53,922 bases of DNA from Candidatus Omnitrophota bacterium (GTDB lineage Bacteria > Omnitrophota > Omnitrophia > Omnitrophales > Aquincolibacteriaceae). Both the position numbers and the translations under genes were made by a program. Positions 20,601-25,907 of this stretch are shown here, piece after piece. Position 1 is the first letter of the stretch. The number at the start of each line of letters is the position of its first letter. The notes under the pieces are model-generated. The model made no database searches, had not been told where the DNA came from, and saw nothing but the letters and a program-made list of their open reading frames with translations. The DNA lies in NCBI GenBank assembly GCA_903884815.1, contig CAISGE010000073.1, positions 1 through 53,922 on the forward strand, written 5' to 3'.

Positions 20601-23600
20601 CGGCCGGTTTATCCTAAACACGATGGGCCCGGACGGAAAGATCCGGACCGTGAACGCGCGATTTCCGGACGCGGAATCCATGATCGAGAATCTGGGGATC
20701 CTCTGGACGCAGTATCAGGATTCCAAGACTCGGAGAACCCTTCAGTGGGAAGCGCTCCGGTCTTCTCCTCTCGTAGATATGGAAAAGAGCCAGGCTCGCG
20801 CCCACATAAAGCTCTGGCAAAGGATCATCCAAAAGAAAAATAAACAAAAGGCGCTTTTTTCGAAAACGGGGCTTTCCTCCGAAAACGCGCTGAAATTTCT
20901 CTCCCCAAGGGTTGGGGACGAAGCCGGATTTATCTGGAGAAATGATACGACCGACAATCTGGTAACGGCCTCGGCCGGGGTGCTGGCATTCGTGGAGAGT
21001 ATCCGCTGGGTCCGGACACGGGGGGCGGACGGTTACCACGCCGTGGCCTATCACGCGCTTCGCGGAGATATTTTTAAACGGATCTTCCACCATCTTTCTG
21101 GCTATGAAAAAGAAGTCCCGGATCTTTATCAGGAAATGTTGCGCCTTGAGGCGGAGGCCCAGGCCACGCCGGATCTCCTGAGCAAGGTCCGGATCAACAT
21201 GACGGCGCTCCGGCTTTTGGACCGCTTTGTGGTTTCCCTGTCGGGAAACGTTTTGCAGGGATATGCCTCCGGTGATAAGACCTATGAACCGCTTTTTGAA
21301 AACGATCTTTTCCGGCAGAACCTCAGCTTTTATCTTCATACGAACGGAAAACCCTTTGGCTCCCTGAACAAGAACCAAGTGGGATTCGGGGTCCAGTTGG
21401 GCGATGAAAAATACATCGTGGCTCTTAATGAAGGTGAGTCTAAATATCCCGGCGTGGGGGGCAACGAAGCGAAAGCGTGGGGCCAGCTTTACGGAGAGAA
21501 AGCTTTTCAGTGGCTGACGGGCCTGGCCGATCCGGAATCCCCCGTGACCTTTCAGGTCATCAATGCCGTGACCGACGAAGTTTATGGGGACGGAGAAGAT
21601 CGTAAACCCTATCCGTTCTGGATGCTGACGCGGGGAGCTTTGCCGGTCGGACTGCCGTCCCCGGGTATTCAGATCCTGAAACTTCGTGCGACGGGCGAAA
21701 TGGCACCCGAAGAGAAACGGGTACAAATGGGGTCCCTGATCCTCGAGGATCTTCGCGCCCTTGTCTCGGGAAATCCCGGAGAGCAACTGCGCCAGCAAAA
21801 GCCGAGAACTTACTGGCTGAAGCAAACAATCAGTGATCTCCAGAAAAACAGGCCCGAGGAGCTCAAGGCTCGTTTGAGGACGGTGTCCGGGATCGGAAGG
21901 GAAAAAGCTATCGCGGTCTTTGGGGTCGAGGGGGTTCGTCCTGTCATGGCGTTCATTGCGGGGCTTGTTCCGGAACTTCTTGAAGATATGAAAGACTGGG
22001 AGAGTCCGGAAGAGAAAGATCGAGAAGTTTACGAAGCGCTGAAAGGCGTCATCCAGAATTCCGAGCTGAAGGATCTTTTTGAGCGTGGAGAAGTTTCTTT
22101 TGCGAACGTCAGTCGCGATACGGCGGTTGGGATCATTCGGACGCTAAGGAAAAAAAGCGGCGGTGGCGAATCGGTGCGGAACGTGGTGATCCCCATCCAT
22201 TTCGCGAAGACGCCGTACAACATGGAAGAGGGCAAGGTTTGGTTCGGGATCGGCAGCATCGCTTCTCTGGGGTTGCTGCCCAGAAAAATCTACCGGGTCA
22301 AGGACTGGATACTCGGAACGGTTTATGAAAAAGAGCATACGCGCGAATCGCTCTCAAAAGGAGGATGGTGGGTCGGTATTTCTGTGGTCAAAAGAGAGGA
22401 CCCTGCCGGAATCCCGCAGCCGGGATGGCGGTTTCAGGTCCTCCAGATGCAGCCTGTTGTATCCGACGCAAGGCCTGCAATCCCAAGACGTACCGAATTG
22501 CGCACCCGTGATGTTGCAGCAGCCATGGGGGCATCGACTCAGGTTGTCGCTCTTCGCCGCACCGAAATGCGCAGGGAGAGATTAACTCTCACAAGCGTTG
22601 GAAAAAGAAACGGAATGCATACGGTTCAGGCCGAGATCTTCTCTCCCAAGCCCCTTAAAATCGAAGATTTAGAAGTTACGCTATGGTATGCCCGACTCGA
22701 GAATTGGGGGCAAGATTGGGGCGCAGCGACTCGGAACCAGGGCATGCATTTTGTCGCTGAAAAAAATGTTGGGACTGGATATGTTTACAGCTTTGAGACA
22801 GAGCTCTCCTTGGATCCTGGGAAGCATGAGTTTGCTGTTACGAGCAGGAACGGTGCGAGCTTAGGACTTCGTCAGAGGAATTCGGAGAACATGAGGTTTG
22901 ATGTTTCGGGTACTGCGACGCCATGGGAGGCAAGGCTTTTCTCCAATCCTGATGCTGAAGCAGGGCTTGAAAAACACGGGGCTGAAGCGGCGATCGATTT
23001 CAGTTTGAAAACAGATCCGGCAACCCTTCGAGAACAGCTTTTATCAACAAACCGTTTCCCGTTTTTAGCATCCACAAAACTTGTTCCTCAGTTTACGATT
23101 TATCCTTTCAAACAAGACAAAGGTCATGAGGGGTGGTCGAAGCATATTTTCTTGGTGGAGCTCATGGCCGAATCCGGCGAAACGATCAAGCTGGTCCTGA
23201 AAAAGAGCAAGGGGAACGAAGCGATTCGGGAAGAGATAAAGGGGATGCGCGCTTTACAGGGGGGTCCTGTTTCAATACTTCTGGATGAATTTGAAAATCC
23301 CGAGAACCCGGAAAGGCATTATCTCCTGGAGGTTTTTTATGAAGGAAACACCGCTCACCGGCTGCATATTGCAGCAGCGGAAAGAATGCTGTCTCCCAAC
23401 ATTTTTCTGACCCGTGAAATAAGAAAAAACATCATCAAGAGGTATCTTGAGATCGCTCTAAGGACAGGAGGACGTGTTCCAAGGGAGTTTAAAAATTTAA
23501 GCAATGTGGTTGTCTCTCCTGACGGGTCCGAACAAACCGTGGTGGATGTCGGTCATGAGTGGCTCAATATTTGGGGGGAAGAAAAAGCCGAAAAAGACGC

Positions 23601-25788
23601 GTCGGTTTTTCTGGCTGGCGTCTTGACCCGTTACGGCCTTCCTTTTGAGGGGGAGGATTCGGGATTTATTTTCGAAGCTTTTGTGGAAGTATTGGGGGAG
23701 AAACAAGCGATTGATTGGATCGAGAATGTCTATAATTTTAACTCTCAGATGTCCGGCAACCTATTGAGGGCGCGGCTTTCAGCGTGGGGATTGAACCCAA
23801 GCCATGGATTTCCTGATATTTTTCATAACGTGCTAACCACAAGCCAAACCGCGGTGGAGGGTGAAAGACTGATCCCCAAGGAGATCGTGGCTAAAATCAT
23901 GCGGAGCACGGGCGCTTTCCTGCAAAGGAAAGGCCGGCTAGGCTCGGGACATGAATCCAGGATTTTCTTAAAGGAGCAATTGGATCGTTTGAACGCGGCT
24001 GGCCGGACGGCGCTGGTCGGAACTGATATGGATGACACGTTCCTAAAATTCGGCGCGCCTGTAACGGAAAAAGAGATTAATGTTTTGATCGCAGTCACGG
24101 AAGCGGGCGGGCATATCGCTCTCGATACGCTCGCCGATAAGGCGTGGAGCTACAAAAGGTTCTTGGGGCCTCTTTTTCAAAAGCTGCACGATGAAGGGAA
24201 GCTTTACCTGCTTAAAAATATTCATCTCATCGCCGACCGCGTCTTGGGAAATCATAAAGTCGGAAAAGAGATCTTTGTTTACGATGAAAATGTCGGAGCC
24301 TATACGCGGATCTTCGTCACTGAAGAAAACATCACGAAAGCCGAAGCGCTTGTTGTTCTCCGCAACTATTTGAGAAGGACTCTTCACGAGTGGGCGCCTG
24401 AAATCGTGGCCTACTACGGGGATAGCCATGATCAGTATGACAATGACGGGAGCGCTATTGGAAACCCGGATATTCCGGTTGTGATCAACGTGGGAGGGAA
24501 TCTTCGTATTCCTGACGCTCTCGCACAGCATTTCATCAATACGAATCGGGCGGGGCCCAGCGCCACGCTGCAGGATTTTCAGTGGATTGGGGAACAGCTT
24601 TCAAAAAAGAGTCCCCGGGGTCTTTTGCGGGAAGCGGTGGCCGTGCAAGAAGAGCCGCGACCGATTCAAAGGGTGTTTAACGCGCAGAAGAATGGTTTTC
24701 AAGCAGAGCCAGGCGCTTGGGTTAGCCTGAGATTTATGGACCCCGAGAGGCATGACTCCGCTCCCGTGGGATTTGTATGGGCAGGGACCGATGAGGGAAC
24801 CGGGCGGTGGAATATGGCCGGGCAATACTTGATACCGATCCTCGCAAAAGGAAGAATATTTGCGGCGATGATTCCTCCCGGGGTGAACGTGCTTAATGTT
24901 TTTTGGACGGGGAGAAAAGCAGATCATGACCAAAAGCTTCCGGGACATTGGGAGCGTAGGGACGGAGCAGATTTTAAGATCGCCCGCGGTCGTTCAGAGA
25001 TCAGGACGCCGGAGGGAGAATCCGAGGCCGTGAAACGTTCCGTCTCAGGGCCGGTGGACACGACGACGACTTTCAAGGGTTTTTCCCGGTCCGAGGGCAG
25101 ATTTTTGGATGTCAAGCCAGTCGAGGCAACTTATGAAGAGTTTAACAAGGCGTATGCCGAGATGGGCGGGGGATCCGAAAAAGCGATGCGCCGGGTGACT
25201 GTGGAGATTATGAATTTTATCGCGCCGCTCTTGGCGAATACGCTTAATGCCGCGGAGGTGGTTATCGGCAAAGTTCTTTCACCTGAACAGGCCGCGAAGG
25301 CGCTGGAGCTCGTTAAGAAAATGCGTTTTGCCACGGCTCTGAAAATGCTCGGCGTGAAGACGGTTCAAGAAGGCGATGTGTTCATGCTGAGTCGCGAGTT
25401 GGCGTTGGGGCAGGGATTCTTAGCGGCGATTAAGGATGTTCTTCCGGGAGCTCCGGTGGCTGTGATCACGCCCAACAAAAAAGATCTGGAGGATTTTAAC
25501 AGGGGTCTTCCGGAAGATGAGAAGGTCCTGACCACGACTGATTCTGTAGCGGATATTATCGAAACAATGCGTCTTCTCAAGGCGAAAGCTAAAGTCAAGA
25601 CAGACCGCTTCCAGCTCCAGGTTCTTCTCTATGGCGGCGAAATATTGGCGGCGGGGATCCCGGATGATGTGGTGCGTCGCATTACGCAACAAATGCTCCA
25701 GAATTTCCTTCGCGTGGCCGGACAGAGCATCAGCGATCGCGTGAACCAGATGGCCGAACAGTTCCAGGCGATCGAGAAGGCAGCATAA
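5662..25788 (+). CDS. Giant secreted multi-domain protein (6,708 aa)
   Basis: One open frame of 20.1 kb. Residues 1-34 form a signal peptide (basic start, hydrophobic core, A-Y-A-A). Recognisable modules follow. ~54-528: TIKI/ChaN-like domain (H77 in EEAHANY, GGFH 504-507). ~1378-1790: YvcK/CofD-like domain with a Gly-rich opening loop and FANVVGDDETRG near 1669. ~2095: a D-x-D-x-T motif. ~2815-3280: hexokinase-like fold with degenerate catalytic motifs. ~3357-3378: TM helix. ~3497-3753: HEAT-like helices. ~3760-4230: HIT/VTC2-like phosphorylase with H4078 and H4080. ~4354-4375: TM helix. ~4430-5340: GT35 glucan-phosphorylase-like, with K4913 in EASATSNMKG at the PLP-lysine position. ~5640-5750: a beta domain like the C-terminus of some GlgP proteins. 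~5800-6020: kinase-like. ~6115-6290: HAD-like (D6122, D6124, T6126). ~6460-6708: helical end. Linkers repeatedly carry R-[STA]-E-x-R. Two heptamer repeats are in frame. A signal peptide on sugar-phosphate enzyme folds is odd. Overall function unknown. Confidence 0.85.
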   Translation: MRPHNRLRRLLAGILVFTFVSTSIVTPGQFAYAAPVEPLSQLLNREAFKLPAELGKVSEIIPVPGAKNLIIHIEEAHANYSAQTNIRDILHLLRKQYGIKQIFSEGAGYELHPEALDISSGNAEVRKTVNDRLMRAGELTGAEAFLMEPESGMKGYGVEEASAYREDLDAYRDVYQHRNTSSEFLSAIYGEWQKQAGRQMGKDLREFLLNETAYGDGKLSLQDWLNTLKIAAAKHLTSQIRSTEYSVKTKQKTRTPYFVPVDLTDARAQVEYPVLVRYFRLRELDGKIDLQKVEAEKTEFLKDIQVRLNAQRTTHNEIVERRTLSVAREVEQIFESAKKHDLPVYKTRFVFERLLDVLPKAFSFDAYPNLRLYIQQIILLSELQSDRLNGEIELLSRKITGVLATTEPEKRLIGVLDAHRLVKKTFALELSREEFASVREQKLSPEGLVQGLGLTPKNSSPITVLFGTAVHFYEKAIDREDIMLKNSLARLASGKEPRAVLVTGGFHSEGLKEKIVASGVSYIGITPQISEVGPEDQKSYLNALLGGDAVAKSQIEPLLRSELRFSSEVLGNDGAAALRSRFFTVARSARPVPVGHEVTTKLILSSRTESQTGAGVRSEARARQLGEEPMGADWEVVSKEKGVTRELDLTDEAERQAVVMTVLRQIDWLDGFLAPGSKDKGRRQFRNWLGEARKALAVGDYDDAHFALVQVRDRTESMGSSREWNDVFGNDIAGKSGEAVLGTSFYPEFREGAIRAMEAAGMLNEATGRSEKGDLSAVNALSVGRQRQPAGDSQISEIPSNAVKGRAELRDVNPEKATENGVSGTAFRRILKIFSPVFYATFLSKRFFGETITPGVLIAHILRAPNPFVYTVNLIWTAVLLRLEGMTFEYHFMKKRFYQMVRETEAAVPEAFYLDLFKEVQSQQEWPADFQRANDAIVRLKEEDVANVVAKGAASQKARLKVLLLNQAKHYFTTVQGFGPAIADPSQSKPEDITDAEEEHNAMLFASIQGADSLLFLGETDVIEALEQLAHQGRLAHQKSLAYEQSLKEIQKLKDVKKSEEATALQNVADGNYEAIRRWTDMEAELLKVVAELGQTLDPQSGDFQAANRLLITFLLDYEAEGESFYWIRKQAAAWLAFFDSNATSEALERAGNTRLPEGQRPKASTMFLAANLEAANPNTMTIHLEVGESLICIYRRRAFKAIRDDAAAFCDSDEFEQLRYGHARIAGYKDALASPEVSQKNRMILLRRLAEIKNPKFVFGANELLNDLEEMVAGETIGFEIFDSPDQQKLVSGPENAPVREAALKAYKHIAMVAHERLKVNSILQEQLEVEISAVNSAKNFREFAVLAEHIHVVMGNLHRFKDMPNFEEGAKFLNMRRKIIIQSGGSGGSVFSGMADLFTTDRARLDISGTDDGGGTTLSRGFPATAHRINSAAFGDIARNIVEAAVREKVPGALVISQLMGKRFGEGTGTFVDELGKLYGDLDQRANAIGQGDAFRRVYRRVMEIAEVVDKMGIPTEHNSVQNLVGDGIRYMTEGHGEDFMNPDGIYAALTEFARLVGCEALAVLDTPYGNIMKVTSWDGQVKIGQSFASHTPSGPQYGRQRRISRMKDVSLFYPEISCRSRIKDGVLHAELILAGLSSLGTSLGVLYKNRVVVKAMKASKALKVYFANVVGDDETRGMNWAECVFNFLRQMAGCPIQELFNVIIANKNNELDVPVETARPERGTKWDVHNGSFGGYTEPLTPTRDDLRRVRRMGLKIDAEHNFTTILMKPRRDDPLKWIPQVAAVVEGSTPVLWDQMGAAGIQKKFRPKPIVLLMQKSGELEALLKSVGLNWQSLGMESAHDLFFHPDLQQAFFEWVAGGKVPAWVEAKRPDEDWFQSIFRNAIQIVLPGHEVPLSHIRIGRDIRLRTAHARYTYDDDHTMNATIEVQFLSQAQTEATFHGSRVAIAHNPQALMEEEIQRLGKLDYSQFKSNGVIKILLPNELLGVGRLPQEKIDHLAAVLKFNLAKIDLIWSSGFQQYEEKRIQDEHELQFQYLKGLGDNLVLQKKRMEKGEGSINQADDKYLKALGAASIAVPYLRFLRRTKQDGHAAIVDSDMDMTISGAGTPLNPQMSFDFTGYAAEPWITKQIVTGQDFLGPLNQVVKPLELTERQRDWVAHLSGVPRPVRGTARFFKYLNLLVSAGNAVIRFDENRGGYTKRKQNGIVEKDADLCELAARLTMPEVGYKPDNGFQIEFREAEMIWDQKTRTWKPASFASMAIFPTGRDDQKRDFDPQPYAVIRKTHIHKLELLLEKPQMMLEQLAAFIKLGPDQKWILKIPDTVDGVAIEREVEVLDYQKQFILTLWERNKESWEEHPGEVKRILGSGQAGGATTIDYSAHGKAYGIRFSSTEEDLQDMPAVRGKKVRHAMLGDEMSVTYVEDPEAERNHGFRFTANDLLKPFTQNPLEISAIVQNRPDPIKEKLGVRAFVGEHMIHPVLQRLAAKRYSGGAEAETTPEDVAAELNATLGSRMQREIYQIFWDNIEMRYSLDEKTQRSLEKALADTGPMGQSELERMHRRLYEAALPDHIRKTAMIRAKGNDYSVAEDPPEEMDLLIHTGAWGSGQELLDNVTLGFDPRGTEPYVTDGVLANAGRATTQGPSLEALRLLPPEVTDERFKRLGATGFEDLTEAQAFELLQRPGDLPSREASQHTGDASKPRPGSGQLGSSGRGFPSSTARFEMVRRFWKLASLPLSLAAWGRQAFSEMRAELSAEMGFPEAFAKGERVLGAVSGPAGISSALMREDSSLFVTRSETRSRQPANVSAPAATVSTPPTKSLLRADLDELTSDFNISTDQMEDMRERISDAAEDGLEAHAQPVDVHTSPNFLSMSLANVGRPNGDHRGVFWGISFDEGAVCLQKVTLKGNHKLVAQELKKIEVGRRPEGMKIGKLLDQMAEAIAVMAEQEPSTVMIPLGVSIPFPLSLPPGSGAVDGAAISNATKEWKGSFKRDVKTELMARLKKRKIRNVEILDVVNNSTALLAKAAYTTRGSAVDASLILDEGVNVALYLTPQQIPKISGEGGWEGEIIVVSEIGDFQEFPSGVLTRYDKELHRSTTVKTNHIFEKLTSMTYLPKLFGHILKAKSGIGVLPPLESTTGKKVDTLTFQELAEIYNDASPDFQALSRIFPQIARWTPEQKQYVRTIAQLVIERSARILAAGIVALVEKLEAGQRKPPQDGKWTFAIGRELFDMIPAYRKKLLAKAIEEIYPDSAGKIEFIKLPSRDSAAGAAVVAAMVKNVDTAPVRQSPPADDISDERISRVKEILDRNSLEYDTPEARRLDGTEERLDFLFRRFPMVKSVETFLRKRIHWLRERINEACVSVGIHLLGLSLIAVFIVHLFYNPITEWMSKYFKNKAQGLRDWVGDPEMLKEQIRKAKESQGSRRSKGALIYGYLKGWYLQIDRDFKQMDENAGKPLSDSSAIVKGPKEQLSLDIGEAFEEALKFEELLRPKGDKEMQPKNVDIFHKVVGLLDSKDPHVVVANLNTLARISKYVGETEAFQLRQKLYLIIQDTQKDEMVRSAAAETLGCFPAFENLAVGKKLLDMDDQDASKWLKSYVAGMLAATVEKCKIRRTNFNDPEEFDGLVGRLLEIAKPPSGDLRSNITLRANAIRTLAAFRWPGPDVLKGLKAVFRRHNLDATLQRESFAALAQLYVSTPSAIRRSGDFYEMIRNYFTDPKLKNRDAVMVKCAYEVLREMKRYAPNQALKEQIKDLLEPEPQPRVKSRLVFIPIDPFIPKEPGKIGRSQEADPVFDWVKIFQDGKAAAVLSGRFGGSRYKGEEDSSLSLREELARQTVDALMNGQPVRIPARKRTHMDSKNGVKHLVVPVPGKPVIILGRKADQVLFRKHFPDMVVKDAPKDLPPKRDKDRYDRALRKALGDIVDENTVLVIEPEQAAAVLEREWEPTRRKHNAVAPAQYQIPDTIGNFTPEGPFLQTGVYDAVAMHDEQKPMDPNPPAAIRPNFVFGTNPTQRMALVNINGNVWHWLVAGDAQLPRESLLVPEPDFPLTLADPKANYDVLSYYRRSGLKGYINSWGLGTLPRLHVHIVSDMPIYHLPMRSLGVKVDGFEAQELEGYGGTTVVFEGGDDKKLAGVKAKFARKLLKEKVPHEAFEEAGKVIFVLWDNNPAKWQAVEKKHLKGHYVTAQLMGGIKGYPRDILDQITPEIYHNEILKPLALPVDRRDAMLASLRSESRGRAAFNEIAEYAPALARLEAGNRRWRGFSRDGMPSGMAGFSSALMTGLKPRSETRTFKGGETISGTPKAAADSEDFLNPESYAAKNAPELSRFTVVSRQLEAGLDRALLAKVRGLRTVRKIFGKTIAGLVAMLMVTGGLGVLMHDLFPSWQKNFGEPRNRMDAFAVNVIYDRIKGQEYAEDVPEEVRNGQKTLGDYLREVLAEDKSLRLSVFLEAGSDFRGRADEWIGRTGDPLYDQRLRQAREAVDREIKVKVYPTQTAVAGMPNFLVEAFYIADDGSKVQIFDEVYPDAPHEAPNLWRDLQMGVYRKITELLTLKLQEQGRAKQDILFVDNEVFVSLPTPLLPDALHHHMNHSVYTPTIYWPDASSLELLGYSKPLGRYIIRNGKISIPDAIGITFDLITGVALYEHTPAVTGGVVPGYVDVVDSYNEDGLRSTNGVLIEQWQAPLLRKLIDLYKKKLGMGHETEDKVFFDALNDPKLEAILGEFQERMDVIKAYLAGEVMLWLKTSKFRPAWFDEAMRAYQEEFGLASVDGEQVLEAFRNSLEAAMEKEETWARFFNDPKTQTLYWEFLKNPIVSNVRRQVDYKGPQKWKELLLKLQADPVRLEWYKKNAPRVILGGREFGPAAHKLFLEIQNLIRVLKLEDRFATIENYNIDVAPIIFQGDAATMMLTYEFIEASATSNMKGLPNGAILMGSWGGSQPELFTIVEVDTGREVNIFKEKVTYEQMVENLKSNKWKITNGLLVLYSQEGDGRFILNTMGPDGKIRTVNARFPDAESMIENLGILWTQYQDSKTRRTLQWEALRSSPLVDMEKSQARAHIKLWQRIIQKKNKQKALFSKTGLSSENALKFLSPRVGDEAGFIWRNDTTDNLVTASAGVLAFVESIRWVRTRGADGYHAVAYHALRGDIFKRIFHHLSGYEKEVPDLYQEMLRLEAEAQATPDLLSKVRINMTALRLLDRFVVSLSGNVLQGYASGDKTYEPLFENDLFRQNLSFYLHTNGKPFGSLNKNQVGFGVQLGDEKYIVALNEGESKYPGVGGNEAKAWGQLYGEKAFQWLTGLADPESPVTFQVINAVTDEVYGDGEDRKPYPFWMLTRGALPVGLPSPGIQILKLRATGEMAPEEKRVQMGSLILEDLRALVSGNPGEQLRQQKPRTYWLKQTISDLQKNRPEELKARLRTVSGIGREKAIAVFGVEGVRPVMAFIAGLVPELLEDMKDWESPEEKDREVYEALKGVIQNSELKDLFERGEVSFANVSRDTAVGIIRTLRKKSGGGESVRNVVIPIHFAKTPYNMEEGKVWFGIGSIASLGLLPRKIYRVKDWILGTVYEKEHTRESLSKGGWWVGISVVKREDPAGIPQPGWRFQVLQMQPVVSDARPAIPRRTELRTRDVAAAMGASTQVVALRRTEMRRERLTLTSVGKRNGMHTVQAEIFSPKPLKIEDLEVTLWYARLENWGQDWGAATRNQGMHFVAEKNVGTGYVYSFETELSLDPGKHEFAVTSRNGASLGLRQRNSENMRFDVSGTATPWEARLFSNPDAEAGLEKHGAEAAIDFSLKTDPATLREQLLSTNRFPFLASTKLVPQFTIYPFKQDKGHEGWSKHIFLVELMAESGETIKLVLKKSKGNEAIREEIKGMRALQGGPVSILLDEFENPENPERHYLLEVFYEGNTAHRLHIAAAERMLSPNIFLTREIRKNIIKRYLEIALRTGGRVPREFKNLSNVVVSPDGSEQTVVDVGHEWLNIWGEEKAEKDASVFLAGVLTRYGLPFEGEDSGFIFEAFVEVLGEKQAIDWIENVYNFNSQMSGNLLRARLSAWGLNPSHGFPDIFHNVLTTSQTAVEGERLIPKEIVAKIMRSTGAFLQRKGRLGSGHESRIFLKEQLDRLNAAGRTALVGTDMDDTFLKFGAPVTEKEINVLIAVTEAGGHIALDTLADKAWSYKRFLGPLFQKLHDEGKLYLLKNIHLIADRVLGNHKVGKEIFVYDENVGAYTRIFVTEENITKAEALVVLRNYLRRTLHEWAPEIVAYYGDSHDQYDNDGSAIGNPDIPVVINVGGNLRIPDALAQHFINTNRAGPSATLQDFQWIGEQLSKKSPRGLLREAVAVQEEPRPIQRVFNAQKNGFQAEPGAWVSLRFMDPERHDSAPVGFVWAGTDEGTGRWNMAGQYLIPILAKGRIFAAMIPPGVNVLNVFWTGRKADHDQKLPGHWERRDGADFKIARGRSEIRTPEGESEAVKRSVSGPVDTTTTFKGFSRSEGRFLDVKPVEATYEEFNKAYAEMGGGSEKAMRRVTVEIMNFIAPLLANTLNAAEVVIGKVLSPEQAAKALELVKKMRFATALKMLGVKTVQEGDVFMLSRELALGQGFLAAIKDVLPGAPVAVITPNKKDLEDFNRGLPEDEKVLTTTDSVADIIETMRLLKAKAKVKTDRFQLQVLLYGGEILAAGIPDDVVRRITQQMLQNFLRVAGQSISDRVNQMAEQFQAIEKAA
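6378..6434 (+). repeat. Heptamer repeat, family A copy 2, inside the giant ORF
   Basis: The left arm CAAATAC GGAGTAC GGAGTAC AGCGTAA (about 6377-6402) and the short right arm GAACTCC GTACTTT (6421-6434) match family A. The element is translated in frame within the TIKI-like domain (..IRSTEYSVKTKQ..) without breaking the reading frame. The right arm is degenerate. Confidence 0.65.
6583..6646 (+). repeat. Heptamer repeat, family B copy 1, inside the giant ORF
   Basis: The left arm is four heptamers, CTCAACG CTCAACG then CACAACG CACAACG (6583-6610). The right arm is CGTTGAG CGTAGAA then CGCTGAG CGTTGCG (6615-6642). It is read in frame as ..LNAQRTTHNEIVERRTLSVA.., so the coding sequence absorbs a palindrome of about 60 nt. 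Confidence 0.75.
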
Positions 25789-25790
25789 CC

Positions 25791-25868
25791 GCGAGCAACG
25801 TTCTACGCGCAACGCACAACGAAACTATTTTGAGTTCTACGTTGAGCGTTGCCCGTTAAGCTTTGCGC
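25791..25868 (+). repeat. Heptamer repeat, family B copy 2
   Basis: The left arm is GCGAGCA ACGTTCT then ACGCGCA ACGCACA (from 25791). The right arm is TTCTACG TTGAGCG then TTGCCCG TTAAGCT, ending in TTGCGC. It begins two bases after the stop of the giant gene and ends about 40 bp before mqnD. A third B copy lies just after mqnD. Confidence 0.8.
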
Positions 25869-25907
25869 TGGCATTGACTTTTGGAAAGTATCCCGTATAT
25901 TCCTCTT

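Noticed and set aside
20614..21825. A 403-codon open frame on the minus strand opposite the giant gene (and others at 9634-10554, 14641-15510)
   Set aside because: Their products show no domains, and the plus-strand frame carries clear protein motifs through the same DNA; G/C-rich coding regions often leave long antisense frames.
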